Source of the DNA: Gemmatimonadales bacterium UBA7835
GTDB taxonomy: Bacteria > Gemmatimonadota > Gemmatimonadetes > Longimicrobiales > Gaopeijiaceae
Reading direction: 5' to 3'
Assembly: GCA_002500925.1 (NCBI GenBank)
Contig: DLTN01000089.1
Location: 1 to 29,477, forward strand
Length of the DNA stretch: 29,477 bases
How positions within the stretch are numbered: position 1 is the first letter of the stretch; the number at the start of each line of letters is the position of its first letter. Shown here piece by piece: positions 25,820 through 29,477 of the stretch. Both the position numbers and the translations under genes were made by a program. Below the pieces are notes generated by a model, which worked only from the letters and a program-made list of their open reading frames with translations, was not told the origin of the DNA and ran no database searches.

Positions 25820-27496
25820 TCAGAGCTCCATGCGATTCAGCGCATCGACCGCGTATGCGCACGCACGTGCAGTCAGAGCCATGTATGTAAGGGACGGATT
25901 CTGATTGGCAGACGACACCATACAGGAGCCGTCTATGACGAAGAGGTTCCGAACGTCGTGCGCTTGGTTGTGCGCGTTGAGTACTGACGTCTCTGGATCG
26001 CGTCCCATTCGAGCGGTTCCCATCTCATGGATCGTCTTTCCGGGAGGATTATCCTCATGGAAGACCTGCACATTACGAACCCCCGCTGCCTCTAGCATTT
26101 CAGCGGCGCTGACCGCCATATCGTCGAACATCGCGCGTTCGTTCTCTCGCCATCTACATGAGATACGGGGTACGGGGATGCCCCATGCATCAACTACATC
26201 CGAGTCCAGTTCGACGCGGTTCGACTCGTGAGGCAGACACTCTCCAAAGCCATAGAGAGACATCTGCCACGGTCCCATTTCTGTCAGACGGTGCTTAAAG
26301 CCAGCTCCCAATCCACTAGTCGTGCTACCACGGCTCCATGTACTTCTCGAGCCTCCACCCTGATAGGCGAATCCCCTTAAGAAATCAGGATGCTTACTCG
26401 TAACGTTTCGGAAGCGAGGCAGATAGATGCCATTGATGCGGCGCACTTGATTTGCCTGATCTTCGAACCCCGGAACATCTCCCCCTGCACCGTGGCCCAT
26501 TGTGTGGTCCATCAAGTAATGTCCCAGGGTTCCACTCGAGTTGGCTATCCCATTCGGGAAATCGGGAGAAGTTGAGTTGAGGAGGATACGTGTCGACTCA
26601 ATTGTAGATGCCCCCAAGAAGACGACCCGACCTTTGAACTCAAGCGCCTCGTGGCTCTCTCTATCAATCACTTTAACTGACGATATCTTTCCGTCTCGGT
26701 ACCCAAGCGAATGCACAACACTGTTAGGCCTCAGCGTCATTAGACCCGTGGCACGCGCCGCCGGAAGCGTGGCGCTGAGGCTGCTGAAGTAGGAGCCTGT
26801 CCTACAGCCTCGTTCGCACGGACCACAATAATGGCATGCCCGGCGACCATTATGGTCGCGGGTCAGGACTGCACATCGCCCAATCGTGAGAGTCCGCTCG
26901 TCACCGTACGCCCTTTTGATCCCATCGCGGACATGAGCTTCTGCACACATCATTGTCATCGGGGGGAGGAATTGACTATCCGGAAGGTGAGGTAATCCAA
27001 GAGCCTCACCCGAAACACCGATGAACCTCTCTACATAATCGTACCAAGGCTCTAGGTCAGCGTACCGGATCGGCCAGTCGATACCAACCCCCTCCCTAGC
27101 GTTAGCTTCGAAGTCGAGGTCGCTAAGTCGATAGACCTGACGACCCCACATAATCGAGCGACCACCTACCTGTCGACCTCGTAGGAACAGGAACGGCGAG
27201 TCGTCGGGGGTCGTGTATGGGTTTTCCACGTCGTCGACAAAGAACGCAGAACCCAATTCGTCGCATGCATAACATTCGCGCTGGATGGACTGCCTTTCGG
27301 CCAGCTTTTTCCTATCTGCCATTCCGCGGTACTTCATGTCCCAAACAGGGACGTGCTCGGTATAGTCTCGCTCGGGAATGATCTCGGGTCCGGCCTCTAG
27401 AACGAGAGTATGCAGGCCAGCTTCCGTAAGCTCCTTGGCAGCCCACCCCCCTGTGATGCCTGACCCAATGACTACGGCATCGTACTCAGTTCTCAT
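25820..27496 (-). CDS. GMC-family FAD-dependent sugar/alcohol oxidoreductase, catalytic subunit
   Basis: This 558-aa flavoprotein starts at the ATG at 27496, with GGGAG 7 bases upstream and an ATGA overlap with the preceding gene. An FAD-binding Rossmann motif VVIGSGITGG is at residues 8-17, then the GMC signature GRQVGGRSIMWGRQ and the C-terminal HEMGTARMG and NPSLTYMAL motifs. A Cys cluster, CHYCGPCERGC (Cys221, 224, 227, 231), resembles the iron-sulfur segment of bacterial FAD glucose dehydrogenase alpha subunits. With its subunit-3-like neighbour it fits the gluconate, glucose or glucoside-3-dehydrogenase group, acting in the periplasm after Tat co-export with the small subunit (inference). 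The DUF1080 gene suggests oxidation of sugars at C3. Confidence 0.9.
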   Translation of the reverse strand: MRTEYDAVVIGSGITGGWAAKELTEAGLHTLVLEAGPEIIPERDYTEHVPVWDMKYRGMADRKKLAERQSIQRECYACDELGSAFFVDDVENPYTTPDDSPFLFLRGRQVGGRSIMWGRQVYRLSDLDFEANAREGVGIDWPIRYADLEPWYDYVERFIGVSGEALGLPHLPDSQFLPPMTMMCAEAHVRDGIKRAYGDERTLTIGRCAVLTRDHNGRRACHYCGPCERGCRTGSYFSSLSATLPAARATGLMTLRPNSVVHSLGYRDGKISSVKVIDRESHEALEFKGRVVFLGASTIESTRILLNSTSPDFPNGIANSSGTLGHYLMDHTMGHGAGGDVPGFEDQANQVRRINGIYLPRFRNVTSKHPDFLRGFAYQGGGSRSTWSRGSTTSGLGAGFKHRLTEMGPWQMSLYGFGECLPHESNRVELDSDVVDAWGIPVPRISCRWRENERAMFDDMAVSAAEMLEAAGVRNVQVFHEDNPPGKTIHEMGTARMGRDPETSVLNAHNQAHDVRNLFVIDGSCMVSSANQNPSLTYMALTARACAYAVDALNRMEL

Positions 27497-28050
27497 TGAT
27501 TGGCTCCCGGAACCGAGCAACCCGCATAAGATCCCGGCATGATGCGATATCCGGTCTGGCTCGCACCTTCTTCCGTCGTGAAGTAGCCCACTACTACCAG
27601 CCGCTTGAGAGTCGGGTAAAAGCCATCCGGCACGCCTTCGCTAGAGCCTGGCTCTGGCATCTGTGCATCCAGCTCACTGACTAGGATATGCTGTTGATCA
27701 GCCGAAGACTCTGTAAAGCCGATCCCAAACCGCACCACGGCCTCTGTATCGAGCGTTCTGAGACCCAAACGAAAATCTTCCGAGTCTTTATCGTCCATCC
27801 ACTCCGACATTATCAGATCAATGAAGGCGGGGACATCCAGATCGGTTGCACTGGGTGAGTCTGTTCGAGGCAAAATGATGTCCGCGACTAGTCCAACGAT
27901 ATCAAGTTCTGGTTGGCTGAGTGACGTCGAAGCATGCTTATCAGCAACGATGACGCGTCTCGCGTCTAGGAGCTCTGTCGCGCGTTCGGGGTCCAGAACG
28001 GGCAGCACACTCACACTAGCCAAGGTGCGGATCGCCGTTCTTCGGTCCAT
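27493..28050 (-). CDS. Gluconate 2-dehydrogenase subunit 3-like protein (Tat-signal small subunit of GMC dehydrogenase)
   Basis: This 185-aa protein begins with MDRRTAIRTLASVSVLPVL, a short Tat-type twin-arginine leader. The core LSQPELDIVGLVADIILPRTDSPSATDLDVPAFID-like segment (residues about 45-80) is characteristic of the gluconate 2-dehydrogenase subunit 3 family, and the end holds LKRLVVVGYFTTEEGASQTGY. These small subunits escort the cofactor-loaded GMC subunit, which has no signal of its own, across the membrane. The stop overlaps the GMC start by 4 bases, so the two are probably made together. The gene lies 63 bases after the DUF1080 gene. Confidence 0.88.
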   Translation of the reverse strand: MDRRTAIRTLASVSVLPVLDPERATELLDARRVIVADKHASTSLSQPELDIVGLVADIILPRTDSPSATDLDVPAFIDLIMSEWMDDKDSEDFRLGLRTLDTEAVVRFGIGFTESSADQQHILVSELDAQMPEPGSSEGVPDGFYPTLKRLVVVGYFTTEEGASQTGYRIMPGSYAGCSVPGANQ

Positions 28051-28113
28051 CTAAGCTCCTGGAAGAGTGAGCGCGAAACCTACGGCACGGACATCACTGT
28101 CCGCACCCCCCGA

Positions 28114-28926
28114 CTATTCATCGAGAAGAGGACGCATCGCAATACGTCGAAACTGGATCGGGTGACTCTCGCTCTGGAGAGCTATGAAGCCATCGGTCAG
28201 GAGAAAGCCAGACTCGGGCGCTCCATCGGCAACTTCACTGACCTCGCCACCGCCAACTACAGGTCGTTTGTACGCTAGCACAGTTTCACCTCCGATGATG
28301 TGCTGAACGGAGCCATCCGCTCCAGCAAAGATGGTGACCGACACCCAGGTGCTATCAGGTATCGTTGGCGCGGAGGCATCGATGCAGTGCTGCGTGATCT
28401 GCACACCCTCGATCTCTACGTGGGTGCCCGGCGTGCAGAGGTTCGCGGTCGGTCGAATCTCACCCGCCTCACCTCCCAGGAACTGAACTTCGAGAGAGAT
28501 CGGAAAATCCTGATCTAGACCCATGGTTTCAGGGTCCTGACCGTGGAACATGACGCCCGAATTCGACCGCGCCCAGTCCGGTCCGCCTTTAAACTGAGAG
28601 CCGATAAATCGGTATTCGATAACGAGTTCGTACGCCCCGAGGGGTGCTTCGTAGAAGAGATGCCCAAACGTGTCTTCAAATCCCTTATCTACATCGTAAG
28701 CATCGTACCTGACCGTGAGCAGATCATTTTCCACGCGAAAAGTCTCCCGGACATCACTGCCCAGCGGTTCGCCACGGATTTTGGGCACCCAGCCTGAAAG
28801 ATCACGGCCATTGAACAGTTCGGTCCATTCTTGCGCCCCTGTGCGTGAATCCATCTCTGACTCGCTCGCATCCTGTTGGCAGGATACCGCGACGATGGCG
28901 AGCACGCACAACATGATTCGCTTCAT
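28114..28926 (-). CDS. DUF1080 (3-keto-disaccharide hydrolase family) lipoprotein
   Basis: This 270-aa lipoprotein has a lipobox AVSC with Cys16. The DUF1080 domain spans about residues 33-265: WTELFNGRDLSGWVPK at the start, then YELVIEYRF, SNSGVMFHGQDP, SLEVQFLGG, and a final IALQSESHPIQFRRIAMRPL. This concanavalin-like fold includes enzymes that cleave 3-keto-glycosides made by sugar C3 dehydrogenases, and many members are uncharacterised. GGAG lies 7 bases before the ATG, inside a leader shared with the upstream SnoaL-like gene. It is part of the GMC dehydrogenase operon. Confidence 0.9.
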   Translation of the reverse strand: MKRIMLCVLAIVAVSCQQDASESEMDSRTGAQEWTELFNGRDLSGWVPKIRGEPLGSDVRETFRVENDLLTVRYDAYDVDKGFEDTFGHLFYEAPLGAYELVIEYRFIGSQFKGGPDWARSNSGVMFHGQDPETMGLDQDFPISLEVQFLGGEAGEIRPTANLCTPGTHVEIEGVQITQHCIDASAPTIPDSTWVSVTIFAGADGSVQHIIGGETVLAYKRPVVGGGEVSEVADGAPESGFLLTDGFIALQSESHPIQFRRIAMRPLLDE

Positions 28927-28953
28927 GTCAGATCTCCGTCAGCATGTAACCTG
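28921..28953 (-). repeat. Repeated leader/RBS element, copy 1 (before DUF1080 gene)
   Basis: On the plus strand this reads CTTCAT-N-TCAGATCTCC-N-TCAGC-N-TGTAACC, nearly the same as the copy at 29422-29454. It covers the first two codons and the ribosome-binding site (GGAG, 7 bases from ATG) on the minus strand. Confidence 0.75.
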
Positions 28954-28956
28954 ACA

Positions 28957-29427
28957 TCAGTCTTGAGGTCCTGAGGCCATATCACTGTTAAACACTTCCC
29001 TATGTGCCCTCCATCCCTCCGATGTTCGCTTCCAGAGAACTATGTACTTCCCGTGGTCCAAGTGGACATCGTCCGACCCCTCAACTACGTAGCGCCCGAC
29101 CTCGTGAGCTGTGTCTCCGAAGCTTCCCACCTCATCGGTCATCAACCTTAGGGATTTCATACCAGCTTCTATTTCCTTTTCCCATGCATCCCGGATAGCA
29201 GCTCTGCCTTGAGCAAAAGGAAGATTGGGAGCGCCGTAAAGTGCGTCATCCGTAAACAGACTAGCGCACAGATCTGCGTCTCCCTGAGAAACGCAGTCCA
29301 TGAACTGACGGTTAATGTCGGCTATCGCCGCTGCGACATCGCCATCAATGTCGGTTGCATCTTCACCTTGAGTCCCAGAACACCCCACAACCGTCACTGC
29401 TACTAGCAGCATCAGCATCTTCTTCAT
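28957..29427 (-). CDS. SnoaL/DUF4440-like (NTF2-fold) lipoprotein
   Basis: This 156-aa protein has a lipoprotein signal (VVGC, Cys16) and one NTF2-like cone domain. Seen are INRQFMDCVSQGDADLCASLFTDDALY, FAQGRAAIRDAWEKEI, DTAHEVGRYVVEG, and a final GKYIVLWKRTSEGWRAHREVFNSD. This is the DUF4440/SgcJ type, which binds small ligands and rarely shows clear catalysis. It precedes the DUF1080 gene by 30 bases and shares a near-identical leader with it. It is the first gene of the operon seen in the window; more genes may lie upstream. Confidence 0.85.
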   Translation of the reverse strand: MKKMLMLLVAVTVVGCSGTQGEDATDIDGDVAAAIADINRQFMDCVSQGDADLCASLFTDDALYGAPNLPFAQGRAAIRDAWEKEIEAGMKSLRLMTDEVGSFGDTAHEVGRYVVEGSDDVHLDHGKYIVLWKRTSEGWRAHREVFNSDMASGPQD

Positions 29428-29454
29428 ATCAGATCTCCATCAGCGTGTAACCGG
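29422..29454 (-). repeat. Repeated leader/RBS element, copy 2 (before SnoaL-like gene)
   Basis: This copy differs from 28921-28953 at about four of 33 positions and has the same register relative to the start codon. It carries the same GGAGATCTGA ribosome-binding context on the minus strand. Confidence 0.75.
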
Positions 29455-29477
29455 CCAGTAAATGACAGACGGGGATC

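Noticed and set aside
25820..25822. UGA at the end of the GMC gene as a second Sec or read-through codon into the TRAP protein
   Set aside because: The GMC protein already has its full C-terminus here, the following residues match neither family, and the only hairpin (CCC/GGG) is trivial.

Overview
This window looks like a chromosomal segment of a Gram-negative, non-proteobacterial organism. Lipoproteins, a BamA-like outer-membrane barrel, an S9 peptidase, DUF2911, a DUF4105/Lnb protein, a DUF5009 acyltransferase and DUF1080 occur together, which suggests Gemmatimonadota or a relative. That placement is inference from gene content and was not tested by phylogeny. I saw no tRNA, rRNA, insertion sequence, phage gene or CRISPR array.

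Layout. 1-3803 (minus) is the start of a division and cell-wall (dcw) cluster: mraZ, rsmH, ftsL, ftsI and the first codons of murE, tightly overlapped. Upstream lie a good sigma-70-like promoter and four 10-bp-phased MraZ-type boxes. A strong terminator at 4163-4208 separates this cluster from a secreted TPR protein. 6281-8333 holds a hot-dog thioesterase (minus), then a DUF2911 protein and a glycerophosphodiester phosphodiesterase (plus). 8367-13537 (minus) holds an orphan PAS histidine kinase, a cytochrome c lipoprotein, a DUF5009 acyltransferase, mobA and fdhD. 13853-18232 holds an S9 peptidase, a small membrane protein (minus) and a DUF4105/Lnb protein. 18372-22792 (plus) encodes an NAD-type formate dehydrogenase: a NuoE-NuoF fusion followed by a catalytic subunit. 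22797-24557 (minus) is a BamA/TamA-like protein. 24734-29427 (minus) is a probable five-gene operon: SnoaL-like lipoprotein, DUF1080 lipoprotein, gluconate-dehydrogenase subunit-3-like protein, GMC oxidoreductase and a TRAP solute-binding protein.

Main discovery. The formate dehydrogenase catalytic gene looks split by a stop at 21134-21136, but that UGA is exactly where the catalytic Sec or Cys belongs. A bacterial SECIS-like hairpin with a GGUCU loop follows at the expected distance. I read 20057-22792 as one 911-residue selenoprotein with Sec360. FdhD and MobA, encoded about 5 kb away, are the dedicated sulfur-transfer and Mo-cofactor maturation factors, so the enzyme and its maturation genes share a neighbourhood. 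The selenocysteine machinery (SelA, SelB, SelC, SelD) must lie outside the window.

A second theme is sugar oxidation. The GMC oxidoreductase, its small Tat-type subunit and a DUF1080 (3-keto-disaccharide hydrolase family) lipoprotein form a plausible periplasmic 3-keto-glycoside pathway, with an unusual TRAP binding protein at the operon's end.
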